From RGIG4608 sp051867875 (lineage in GTDB: Bacteria; Bacillota; Clostridia; Oscillospirales; CAG-272): a stretch of DNA of 64,000 bases. A program made the position numbers and the translations under genes. Location: positions 23,064 to 87,063 of the forward strand of contig JBJDZG010000007.1 of the NCBI GenBank assembly GCA_051867875.1, written 5' to 3'. Of this stretch, positions 26,301 to 33,569 are shown in pieces; position 1 is the stretch's first letter; each line of letters starts with the position of its first letter. Under the pieces are notes generated by a model that was given only the letters and a program-made list of their open reading frames with translations, was not told the origin of the DNA and searched no databases.

Positions 26301-28516
26301 CCGAAAGCTCACATATTTGGGGCGAATGGCAGACGTTGACCAACTCCACTTGCACAGCAGAGGGAACTAAGGTTCGCTACTGTACAAACTCCGAATGTCA
26401 GTGCAAAGAAAACGGAGTAATAGAAAAGAAAGAACATGATTGGAATGATGCAACCTGCACCTCTCCCAAGACATGTAAGAACTGTGAGACAACAGATGGC
26501 GAAGCTCTCGGACATACTTGGGTAGAGGCAACATATACCGACCCCAAGACTTGCTCGGTATGCGGTGCAACAGAGGGCGAGCCCCTTCCTTGCACACATA
26601 ATATTTCGTTCAGAGGTTCGTTTAACGGTTGGAATAACAGCTCTCTTGATGAAAAATGGATGCTTGTTCCGAGCGAAGACAGAAACACTTGGACAAAGAC
26701 CGTTACTTTCACCCAAAAGGTAGAATTTAAGCTCTGTAATGAGGTGGACGGAAGTTGGATAAATGCTAACGGCGTCGATGCCAATACCGAACTTGAACCC
26801 GGTACGTACTCCTTCACGTATTACGTAGATACCAACGTTTTGCAGTGGACTTACGAATTTGCAACCGAAGTATACTTCAAGCCCAATGGTAACTGGATAG
26901 CTGACGGTGCGCGCTTTGCGGTATACTTCTTTGGAAACGGTGAGGCTTGGGCAGACTTGGTTTATGATGCGGAAACAGGACTTTACAGATGTGATGTTCC
27001 CGAGGGATATACAAGTATGATTTTCTGCAGAATGAATCCTTCGAATCCCGCAAACGGTTGGGATACAGTATGGAATCAAAGCAATAACCTTACAGTTCCC
27101 GACAAGCATTTCAATCTTTACACAGTTGCCGACGATGCTTGGAGTTACGGCGGCGGAACATGGTCTCACGGTACGCACGAGTGGAACACTGTAACCGTTG
27201 AGGCAACTTGCACGGAAAAAGGTTCGATTGATTCAACTTGTGAGTATTGTGAAGCAACAAAGCACCTTGATATTGAAGAACTCGGACACGACATGGTAGA
27301 AACTGGCAGAGTCGACGCTACTTGCACGGCAGATGGTTCGATAAATAAATCCTGCACACGTTGTTTCGCAACAAGCTCCGAACCAATCCCCGCAGGACAC
27401 AAGTTTGAAAACGGTGCTTGTACTGTGTGCGGAGAGGTTGAATATTATACAGCTTACTCCGGTATAGTATCGGTTGAATACAATGGCAAAACATACTACT
27501 TTGGAGCCATAGGTCCCAATAATGACAGAGTTCTCGCTGTTACCGATAGTAATTCCGCTGCTGTTGTAACGTTTGAATTGGGCAGCGACGGAAAGTCTGC
27601 AAAGATTAAGGTCGGCGAAACGTATATAGCTCCTCCTTCCGGCGACACCAGTAAATTGCAAGAGGGAGAATATGTTTGGGCTTATACTCAAAACGATGAT
27701 GGTACTTACACATTCAAAGGACAGGGAGCGGATACCACAACGCTTGCTTTGAATGGCAATTCTCCTATGTTCCGTTCTTATATGAATAGCACTATTTCCC
27801 AAAATCCCGCTTCTTATCCAACAAAATTCAAGCTTGTACCCGTACACGAGCACATTTTTGAAGGGGCTACTTGCACTAAACTCGGAAATTGCACGATATG
27901 CGGTGTACAAGGCGGAGAAAAATTAGCACATACTCCGGATAAGGAAGCTACTTGTACCGAAGATTCAATTTGCACGGAATGTGGAGCAATCATTGAGAAA
28001 GCGACCGGACACAGCTATGTTGACGGCACTTGCGAACGTTGTGGTGCAACAGAATCCACGGGAAGCGAGGGAGGAGATAATACCGAAACTAAGCAGACAA
28101 CGCTTACATACAATGTTAAAGAAATGGCAGAAGCAGGCTCATGGACAACCGGCAACAAGCCTTTTTCGAATAACGTTTTTGAACTTGACAACAATATTAA
28201 AATGACTTTATCCGCTTCTGATACCAACACAGGCAAGTATTATTCATCTGGTTATGAGATTCGCATCTATCAAACGGGTACTCCTTCGATCACAATTACT
28301 GCCGAAACTGGATATGTCATTAAATCCGTTAAGATTACTTATAGCATAAGTAATAGCGGAGTATTGACTTTGGGTACAACTAATATTAGCTCTGGAACAT
28401 CGGTTGATGTTGACGCAAGTTCCATCACATTTGGCGTTGGTAATACAAGCACCAAAACAAACGGTCAAGTTAAAATCACAGAAATCGAAGTTGTTTACGA
28501 GTCTGTTACCGAGTAA
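23303..28516 (+). CDS. Giant Cys-rich stalk lipoprotein with starch-binding-like modules
   Basis: 1737 residues. Signal peptide with lipobox LSSC (Cys24). Residues about 67-1097 are some 28 tandem units of 25-43 residues, generic form H-(x)n-PTCTExG-(x)n-C-x2-C-G, three Cys and one His each. Modules follow: a SusE/SusF-like beta domain (about 1097-1195, SFRGSFNGWNN), a related beta-sandwich (about 1195-1290, FKPNGNWIADGARF...WNQSNNLTVP), three more Cys units, an unrecognised domain (about 1378-1510), three more units, and a C-terminal beta domain (about 1595-1737). No catalytic domain is seen. Probably a metal-bound or disulfide-bonded stalk presenting carbohydrate-binding modules on the surface. 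GGAGG precedes the ATG. Single-gene transcript with its own promoter and terminator. Confidence 0.85.
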   Translation: MTKHLRIIMLVLALILTLSALSSCELGNLGAGGMFDSVTDVIIAVKDKVKDKVEEIIKPDVPDIPAECEHVWYVPTCTEPQTCSVCGETKGDALGHTAVVDGAVEVTCTTDGKSEGSHCSVCGEVLVAQQITPALGHDKTETVVKEPTCEEAGEKSVSCSRCDFSHTEEIAPLGHTFSDVVTAPNCTEGGYTTHTCTSCGYIYTDAYTKPLGHTYERVVTTEPTCTEEGVATFTCHCGHSYTEPVPATGHTYTSVVTAPTCTEQGYTTYTCHCGHSYKDDYVNATGHTKQNATCTEAGTCSVCHAELEAALGHTEVIDAAVAPTCTKTGLTEGKHCERCGEVLVVQQTVDALGHTEVVDARVEPTCTETGLTEGKHCSVCGEVLLNQVVIPANGHTYTDAVTTVPTCTEKGTRTFTCHCGDTYTEDIAPTGHNYTESVVAPTCTADGYTLHSCTNEGCGYSYRDNYVDATGHTYNETVVPPTCTEMGYTLHSCACGHSYKDNYVPAEHEFTDAVKAPTCTEEGYTTHTCSVCGYKTVDSFVPALGHTEVVDEAVAPTCTATGLTEGKHCSVCGEVLVAQQTVDALGHTEVVDARVEPTCTETGLTEGKHCSVCGEVLVAQTVVDALGHTEVVDEAVAPTCTSTGLTEGKHCSVCHEVLVEQTEVPMIPHTYTDENDTTCNECGYVRDCKHLDTVIVPGTPATCTSAGLTDGEKCKYCGEIVVAQNPIDALGHDLTHHEEKVPTCTEKGWEAYDTCSRCDYSTYKELAALGHTEVVDARVEPTCTEKGLTEGKHCSVCNAVLVEQTEIPATGHNLTEWTVEKAPTCEEKGSKTRHCQNEGCAYNETEVIEALGHTYEDYAAKAPTCTEDGWDAYKVCSVCHHSTKTVIDALGHDLTHHEAKAPTCTEIGWEAYDTCSRCGYTTYAELSALGHDLESHEDKTPTCVETGWEAYETCKREGCTYSTKVELPINPENHSWNEPDTDCTTPTTCKLCGAEKSGSAESSHIWGEWQTLTNSTCTAEGTKVRYCTNSECQCKENGVIEKKEHDWNDATCTSPKTCKNCETTDGEALGHTWVEATYTDPKTCSVCGATEGEPLPCTHNISFRGSFNGWNNSSLDEKWMLVPSEDRNTWTKTVTFTQKVEFKLCNEVDGSWINANGVDANTELEPGTYSFTYYVDTNVLQWTYEFATEVYFKPNGNWIADGARFAVYFFGNGEAWADLVYDAETGLYRCDVPEGYTSMIFCRMNPSNPANGWDTVWNQSNNLTVPDKHFNLYTVADDAWSYGGGTWSHGTHEWNTVTVEATCTEKGSIDSTCEYCEATKHLDIEELGHDMVETGRVDATCTADGSINKSCTRCFATSSEPIPAGHKFENGACTVCGEVEYYTAYSGIVSVEYNGKTYYFGAIGPNNDRVLAVTDSNSAAVVTFELGSDGKSAKIKVGETYIAPPSGDTSKLQEGEYVWAYTQNDDGTYTFKGQGADTTTLALNGNSPMFRSYMNSTISQNPASYPTKFKLVPVHEHIFEGATCTKLGNCTICGVQGGEKLAHTPDKEATCTEDSICTECGAIIEKATGHSYVDGTCERCGATESTGSEGGDNTETKQTTLTYNVKEMAEAGSWTTGNKPFSNNVFELDNNIKMTLSASDTNTGKYYSSGYEIRIYQTGTPSITITAETGYVIKSVKITYSISNSGVLTLGTTNISSGTSVDVDASSITFGVGNTSTKTNGQVKITEIEVVYESVTE
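23502..26590 (+). repeat. Tandem zinc-ribbon-like coding repeats (about 28 units)
   Basis: In-frame repeats within the giant lipoprotein. The best conserved class is 123 bases (41 residues), HTEVVD...PTCT.TGLTEGKHCSVCGEVLV.Q..VDALG; three of these lie in a row at about 24939-25307. Shorter classes have a CxCG or CSxC knuckle. Some copies are almost identical in bases (for example around 24360, 25060 and 25615), so recent amplification or gene conversion is likely and assembly errors are possible. Confidence 0.9.
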
Positions 28517-28553
28517 TTTCAATTACAGTATAGATTTGACTAAATTACAATTT

Positions 28554-28582
28554 AAGGGCGAGGTTTTTCCTCGCCCTTTTAT
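28554..28582 (+). terminator. Terminator after the giant lipoprotein gene
   Basis: AAGGGCGAGG / CCTCGCCCTT with a T5 loop and a T-rich tail. Confidence 0.9.
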
Positions 28583-28686
28583 TTACAACCCATTTAACAA
28601 TATTTGCTATTTAAGTGTTCGGGATTTTTTACTTTTGAAAGGAAAATTCACACCCCATTGACACTTTGTACAAAAGCACGGAAAAT

Positions 28687-28759
28687 AAATTGTGCAATAG
28701 GGAAAACTTTGTTAAAATTTCACAAATATGTTGACAATGGTAAATATTAGATTTATAAT
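28687..28759 (+). promoter_or_regulatory. Promoter with upstream AATTGTGCAA motif, second stalk lipoprotein
   Basis: AAATTGTGCAATAGGGAAAA starts at 28687; -35 TTGACA 28731-28736; 17-bp spacer; -10 TATAAT 28754-28759. Motif start to -35 is 44 bases. This is a consensus sigma-A promoter. Confidence 0.7.
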
Positions 28760-28850
28760 TATATAGAAGCAGTACACAAGCGAATTAAATTGGCTTATTT
28801 ACTCTTTCTGCCGAAAGGCAAAACTAAAATTTTTTCAAAGGAGAAGATAT

Positions 28851-31247
28851 ATGAAAAACGTATTAAGAACACTCCTCGTGATTCTTACGCTTTCCCTTGT
28901 TCTCACTGTATTTACAGGCTGTGAATTGCTTGATAAAATACAGGGACACCCTGCATTCGACAAGATTCAGGGACTCATCTGTCAGCATGAGGGCGGAGAG
29001 GCAACTTGTTCATCGCAGGCTATCTGCGTAAAATGCGGTCAGCCCTACGGCGATATGCTTGAACACACATGGCTTGCTGCCAACTGCACGATGCCCAAAA
29101 CCTGCTCGGTTTGTAAAGCAACCGAGGGCGTAGCTAACGGACATCAGGGCGGAGAAGCGACCTGCACATCCAAGGCGGTTTGCGATATCTGCCGCGAACC
29201 TTACGGCAACGAGCCCGAAGGACACAAGGGCGGTACAGCTACTTGCACACAGCTCGCTGTATGCGAAGTTTGTAACAATGAATACGGCCGTTTGCTTCCT
29301 CACACATATTCCGACGAAAACGACGAAGTTTGCGACGTTTGCGGATTTGACAAGGGCTGCAAGCACGAAGAAACAGTAGTCCTCGAGGGCAAGGAAGCTA
29401 CCTGCACCGAAACAGGTCTTACTGCGGGTGAAAAATGTGCACGCTGCGGTATCGTAGTAGTTGCTCAGGAAGAAATTCCCGTAATACCTCATACGGAAGA
29501 AACTATCCCCGGTAAAGACGCAACCTGTACAGAAACAGGTCTTACAGACGGTAAGAAGTGCTCCGTTTGCGGAGAAATTCTCGTCGCACAGGAAGTTGTT
29601 CCCGTAATACCTCATACGGAAGAAACTATCCCCGGTAAAGACGCAACCTGTACNNNNNNNNNNNNNNNNNNNNNNNNNNNNNNNNNNNNNNNNNNNNNNN
29701 NNNNNNNNNNNNNNNNNNNNNNNNNNNNNNNNNNNNNNNNNNNNNNNNNNNNNCTTACAGACGGTAAGAAGTGCTCCGTTTGCGGAGAAATTCTCGTCGC
29801 ACAGGAAGAAATTCCTACTATCGAACATACCTATGGCGAATGGGTAGTTGTAACGGCTCCCACTTATACCGAATCTGGTGAGGACAGACGCGAATGCACG
29901 TGCGGTAGCTACGAAACAAGAGTAACCAATCTTACCCACGTAATTCACTTTATCGGCGGTTTCAACTCCTGGGCACAAGCCGATGCTTCCGCACTTCTTA
30001 CAGAGAGCGAAGACAAGGCTACCTGGACGGGAACGCTCGACCTTGAGAATGCTTCCTCCATCAAGCTTTATAACTCTGCGCTCGGCTTTACGGGCAGTAA
30101 CAGATATATCGGCTACGGCGAATACGGCTCCAACCTCGAGCTCGTAGCAGGTAAGTATAATTTCACATACACGGTTGCAACGAACTCCTTTACATACGAA
30201 ATAGTTGAAATTTACCAGACAGCTACACACGAAATGTATTTCAGAGGAGACCACAACAACTGGGGTAATGACGGTCTTACAGATGCCGACAAGCTCACAG
30301 AGAGCGAGGATAAGACAACTTGGACAGGTGCTATCGTAATCGCAGCAGGTCAGGGCTTCAAGCTTTACAACAAGGCTCTTGACAAATGGCTTGGCGACGG
30401 CAACGGCAATTTCTATCTCACAGCAGGTACTTACGTAGTAACGTACAAGGTTGAGGGCGACGTTATCACATACGAGCTTGTGCCCGGTTCCGAGCCCGAA
30501 ACTCCTGTTGACCCCGAGCCTCCCGTAGAGGTAACGAAAGTTACGTATTATCTCGTTCCCAACGCTAACTGGTTGGCTGACGGCGCTCGCTTTGCTTGCT
30601 ACGCATTCAATACAGAAGGCAGTGCTTGGTTCGACTGCACGGACGAAGACGGCGACGGCGTTTACGAGGTTGCAGTTCCCGAAAACTATACTACTCTCAT
30701 TTTCTGTAGAATGGATCCCGGCAATCTCGTAAATAACTGGAATGCAAAGTGGAATCAGACTGCCGATCTTTCCGTGCCCGCTGACGGCACGAACTGCTAC
30801 ACAGTTCCCGAAGGTACTTGGGACAATGGTGAGGGCACGTGGTCTAAATATCCTGCGGAGCCCGAAACTCCCGATGAGCCCGCAGCTTCCGAAAAAATCG
30901 TTCACGATTTCACAGCTTCCGGAAAAACTTCCGATTTCTTTACAATAACAGGCTCACTTTCTACCTCAAAGGGTAAGGTTACGTATGATGGAACCGAATA
31001 TACTCAGTGTCTTAAACTCGAATCTGCTACTTCCATCACTTTCAGCTTAACCGAAGCAAAGACCATAACCCTCGTTATGAACTCTGAAAAATATGCTTAT
31101 GTAAGCTGTAAGATAGACGGTACAAAGTATACCGCAGACGTTGCCGCTGTAAAAGATATGGGAATCATTACTATTGAACTTCCCGCAGGCGACCATACTA
31201 TCACAAAAGCAGATACGGCTAATATTTTCCTGATTATTCTCGAATAA
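28851..31247 (+). CDS. Cys-rich stalk lipoprotein with SusE-like modules (contains assembly gap)
   Basis: 798 residues as drawn, including 34 unknown ones over the N run. Lipobox FTGC (Cys24). Residues about 42-360 are zinc-ribbon-like units, the later ones a 41-residue class (HTEETIPGKDATCTETGLTD...). Two SusE/SusF-like beta modules follow (about 362-455, FIGGFNSWAQ; about 459-545, YFRGDHNNWGN), then a beta-sandwich (about 561-666, NANWLADGARF...WNQTADLSVP) also present in the giant protein. A C-terminal beta domain is at about 675-798. Linkers are Pro/Glu-rich. No enzyme motif is seen. The likely role is starch or glycan capture at the cell surface. The true length is unknown because the gap lies in a repeat. 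Confidence 0.82.
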   Translation: MKNVLRTLLVILTLSLVLTVFTGCELLDKIQGHPAFDKIQGLICQHEGGEATCSSQAICVKCGQPYGDMLEHTWLAANCTMPKTCSVCKATEGVANGHQGGEATCTSKAVCDICREPYGNEPEGHKGGTATCTQLAVCEVCNNEYGRLLPHTYSDENDEVCDVCGFDKGCKHEETVVLEGKEATCTETGLTAGEKCARCGIVVVAQEEIPVIPHTEETIPGKDATCTETGLTDGKKCSVCGEILVAQEVVPVIPHTEETIPGKDATCXXXXXXXXXXXXXXXXXXXXXXXXXXXXXXXXXXLTDGKKCSVCGEILVAQEEIPTIEHTYGEWVVVTAPTYTESGEDRRECTCGSYETRVTNLTHVIHFIGGFNSWAQADASALLTESEDKATWTGTLDLENASSIKLYNSALGFTGSNRYIGYGEYGSNLELVAGKYNFTYTVATNSFTYEIVEIYQTATHEMYFRGDHNNWGNDGLTDADKLTESEDKTTWTGAIVIAAGQGFKLYNKALDKWLGDGNGNFYLTAGTYVVTYKVEGDVITYELVPGSEPETPVDPEPPVEVTKVTYYLVPNANWLADGARFACYAFNTEGSAWFDCTDEDGDGVYEVAVPENYTTLIFCRMDPGNLVNNWNAKWNQTADLSVPADGTNCYTVPEGTWDNGEGTWSKYPAEPETPDEPAASEKIVHDFTASGKTSDFFTITGSLSTSKGKVTYDGTEYTQCLKLESATSITFSLTEAKTITLVMNSEKYAYVSCKIDGTKYTADVAAVKDMGIITIELPAGDHTITKADTANIFLIILE
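29487..29824 (+). repeat. 123-base tandem coding repeats interrupted by the assembly gap
   Basis: Units start at 29487 and 29610 (PHTEETIPGKDATCTETGL...), 123 bases apart and nearly identical. The second runs into the Ns. Sequence after the gap resumes at unit offset 54. Confidence 0.85.
29654..29753. other. Assembly gap of 100 Ns
   Basis: Exactly 100 N, a conventional scaffold placeholder. From repeat phase the missing DNA should be 10 + 123k bases (10, 133, 256 and so on). All of these, like 100, leave remainder 1 on division by 3, so the reading frame survives. Confidence 0.97.
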
Positions 31248-31265
31248 TTATACGGAATAAACCGA

Positions 31266-31292
31266 GAGCCCCGCGGAACCGCGGGGCTCGTT
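31266..31292 (+). terminator. Terminator after the second stalk lipoprotein gene
   Basis: Very stable GAGCCCCGCGG / CCGCGGGGCTC stem with a two-base AA turn (some pairs opening in practice), followed by GTTT. Confidence 0.8.
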
Positions 31293-31330
31293 TCAGGGTG
31301 AATGAACGAAATGCACAATTTTTTTGCTTC

Positions 31331-31403
31331 AAATTGTGCAATCGGGCGAAGTTTTGAAAAGAGCTTCTAAAAACTTGACAAAAAATTGGCAAAGAGGTAT
31401 AAT
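31331..31403 (+). promoter_or_regulatory. Promoter with upstream AATTGTGCAA motif, 467-aa lipoprotein
   Basis: AAATTGTGCAATCGGGCGAA starts at 31331; TTGACA 31375-31380; 17 bp; TATAAT 31398-31403. Motif to -35 is 44 bases. Sequence upstream of the motif (GCTTC) is also partly shared with the importer promoter region. Confidence 0.7.
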
Positions 31404-31490
31404 TATTCTGTAAAAGAGGGAAGCGAGCGCACTCTGGCTCTGCTTTTCGGTTTTTATTAATTTAATTTATAGTTATCAAAGGAGATTACA

Positions 31491-32894
31491 ATGAAAGCAA
31501 CAAGATTATTGTCATTTGTTATGGTTTTTGTTATGGCTCTCACGGTATTTACCGCTTGTGAGCTTTTTCCCGTAACCCCTGACCTCCCCGACGGACCTGA
31601 TGACTCTGTTAAAGTCGTATGGCGTCAGGGACAGAAGGTACTCAAAGAAGAGCAGGTTGAGTCGGGAGCAACACTTGAAAACTGGACACCCGTAGTTGAG
31701 GGCAAGCAGTTTATCGGTTGGTATTCCGACCCCGGCTGCACAACGCCTTTCGATTTTGAGCAGACTATTACCGAGGATACGACCATTTACGCGTCCTTTA
31801 AGTCAACAGGCAGTGTTGACACCGGCGACGACGAGCCAGTTATCCCCGATTTCTATCTTGTCGGCTCGGGCTTGGGCGACCTTTCCAAATCCGGTTGGGA
31901 CCACAACAAGAGTGCCGCAAACCTCGGTATGACCGATAAGGGCGCGGGCATTTATACAATCACAATCAGTATGTACGCAGGCGATATGTTCCAGATTTGC
32001 CATGGCCTTTCATGGGACGGACAGGTAGGTCTTGGCTGTGTTCAGGGCGCGGCTGCAATTGAAGATGACCCCAACAAGGGGCAGGTGCTTGACGCTGACG
32101 GTAACGTAGTATTTACAGGCACAATGGAATACAGCAACCCCATAGACAAGTGGAATATCACCTTGGCAGAAGGTCAGGACGGTAAATACGAATTCACTTA
32201 CGATTCAGTTTCCGGTGTAGTTACTTGGAAGCTCATCGAAAGACTTGACCCTGACGATATCCCCGTAAATCCCGATGATGAGCCCAATCCCGACGCGACT
32301 ATTCCCGTAACTCTTTATTTCAAGAATACGGCGGGCTGGTCTAAAGTAAATCTTTACTCTTGGATTACAGTCGGCGGTGTTACTACTAACTTTGCCGGCG
32401 CATGGCCAGGAAAGCCTATGACCAAGGTGGACGGAACCGAGGACTGGTACTCCATAGAAATTATGGTTTCCGCGACCGAAGGACTCAATATCATCTTCAA
32501 CGGTACAGGCGGACAGACGGCTGACTTGACGTACGACGCAGATAAGATTTACTGGGTATACGAAACACCCTATGCGACACAGGAAGAGGCTGATGAAAAC
32601 GCTGCTCCCATAGTATACGATTGGTACTTACGCGGTACTATGAATGAATGGGGAACTTCAGACGCTCTCGTTCGCGCAGAGGACGGAAGCTGCTCTATCA
32701 CGGTTTCTCTTGAAGCTGGCGATGAATTTAAGGTAGCAACAGAGGGCTGGACTCCCCAGTTCGGCTTCTATTCTCTTGCTGATGCAACCGGTTTTGAAGC
32801 AGGTGATGGCGGCAACATTAAGGTTGTAACAGCGGGCGAGTACGTAGTTACCGTTACAGCCGATAATACACTTGTAATCAATCCCGTAAACTGA
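31491..32894 (+). CDS. Starch-binding-type lipoprotein (InlB repeat, CBM26-like and SusE-like modules)
   Basis: 467 residues. Lipobox FTAC (Cys23). An InlB B-repeat (Listeria-Bacteroides repeat) lies at about 38-105 (FIGWYSDPGCTTPFDF). A SusE-like beta module follows at about 115-255. A CBM26-like module is at about 268-365 (LYFKNTAGWSKVNLYSW...GAWPGKPM...IIFNGTGGQT). A second SusE/SusF-like module is at about 374-467 (WYLRGTMNEWGTSDALV). CBM26 binds starch and maltooligosaccharides, so this is the clearest starch-binding protein here. It lacks the zinc-ribbon stalk of its neighbours; the InlB repeat may be its spacer. No catalytic domain is seen. Confidence 0.85.
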   Translation: MKATRLLSFVMVFVMALTVFTACELFPVTPDLPDGPDDSVKVVWRQGQKVLKEEQVESGATLENWTPVVEGKQFIGWYSDPGCTTPFDFEQTITEDTTIYASFKSTGSVDTGDDEPVIPDFYLVGSGLGDLSKSGWDHNKSAANLGMTDKGAGIYTITISMYAGDMFQICHGLSWDGQVGLGCVQGAAAIEDDPNKGQVLDADGNVVFTGTMEYSNPIDKWNITLAEGQDGKYEFTYDSVSGVVTWKLIERLDPDDIPVNPDDEPNPDATIPVTLYFKNTAGWSKVNLYSWITVGGVTTNFAGAWPGKPMTKVDGTEDWYSIEIMVSATEGLNIIFNGTGGQTADLTYDADKIYWVYETPYATQEEADENAAPIVYDWYLRGTMNEWGTSDALVRAEDGSCSITVSLEAGDEFKVATEGWTPQFGFYSLADATGFEAGDGGNIKVVTAGEYVVTVTADNTLVINPVN

Positions 32895-32917
32895 TAAAGG
32901 CAAAAAAATCAAGATGC

Positions 32918-32946
32918 ACCCCCGCGCCATACGGCGCGGGGGTTTT
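32918..32946 (+). terminator. Terminator after the 467-aa lipoprotein gene
   Basis: Perfect 11-bp stem ACCCCCGCGCC / GGCGCGGGGGT with an ATAC loop, then TTT. Confidence 0.9.
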
Positions 32947-32978
32947 ATGTATATAAAAATGCACAAAAACACTTTGGC

Positions 32979-33051
32979 GAATTGTGCAAATAGACGAAGT
33001 TTTTCAAACTTTAATTAAAAACTTGACATACACTGTTCAAAGTTTTATAAT
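32979..33051 (+). promoter_or_regulatory. Promoter with upstream AATTGTGCAA motif, 719-aa lipoprotein
   Basis: GAATTGTGCAAATAGACGAA starts at 32979; TTGACA 33023-33028; 17 bp; TATAAT 33046-33051. Again 44 bases from motif start to the -35 box. Confidence 0.7.
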
Positions 33052-33110
33052 GGTAATGTAATAAATAATGGGGTAGATTGGAAACATTCGCCTTGATTTA
33101 TTAACATTCA

Positions 33111-33569
33111 ATTCAAAATTTTGGAAGGAGAAAACTATGAAGAAAATTTTGAAATCACTCGTTATGATTACTGTCATGGCACTCGTTCTTACGGCTTTCA
33201 CAGCTTGCGAGCTTGACCTTGAAAGTATCAAAGACAAAGTTCAGAGTATCATCGGTGGCGAAGAGCCCGCATGCGTACACGAAATCGTTACTGACGAAGC
33301 AGTAGACCCCACTTGTACAGAAACAGGTCTTACGGAAGGCTACCACTGCGGCAAATGCGGTGAAGTAATTCTCAAACAGTTTACTGTAAAGGCTCTCGGC
33401 CACAAGAAAGGCACAGAAGCTACATGTACAGAGGCTGCTGTTTGTTCGGTTTGCGGTGAGCACTATGGCGATCCCGCAGGACATGATTTTGCTGATGCTA
33501 CTTGCTCCGCTCCCGCTACTTGCACAGTTTGCGGTGCAACAGAGGGTGAAGTTAATCCCGACAACCACA
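33111..33569 (+). repeat. Duplicated segment, copy 1 (ribosome site, signal peptide, first Cys units)
   Basis: Matches 35650-36108 at a constant offset of 2539 bases with only a handful of substitutions (for example 33472, 33506 onward). It covers the end of the leader and about 144 codons. The shared part stops inside the Cys-repeat region, after which the two proteins differ completely. Confidence 0.95.

Larger units (their letters stand above)
28517..28850. other. 334-base intergenic region between stalk lipoprotein genes
   Basis: Holds, in order, a terminator (28554-28582), about 100 bases of A/T-rich sequence with no gene that I can support, the conserved motif and promoter (28687-28759), and a 90-base leader ending in AAAGGAG before the ATG at 28851. 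Confidence 0.8.

Noticed and set aside
23502..26590. Dense direct repeats resembling a CRISPR array or satellite
   Set aside because: Units are in frame, vary in length and at third-codon positions, lack constant spacers, and encode a coherent Cys-rich protein with signal peptide.
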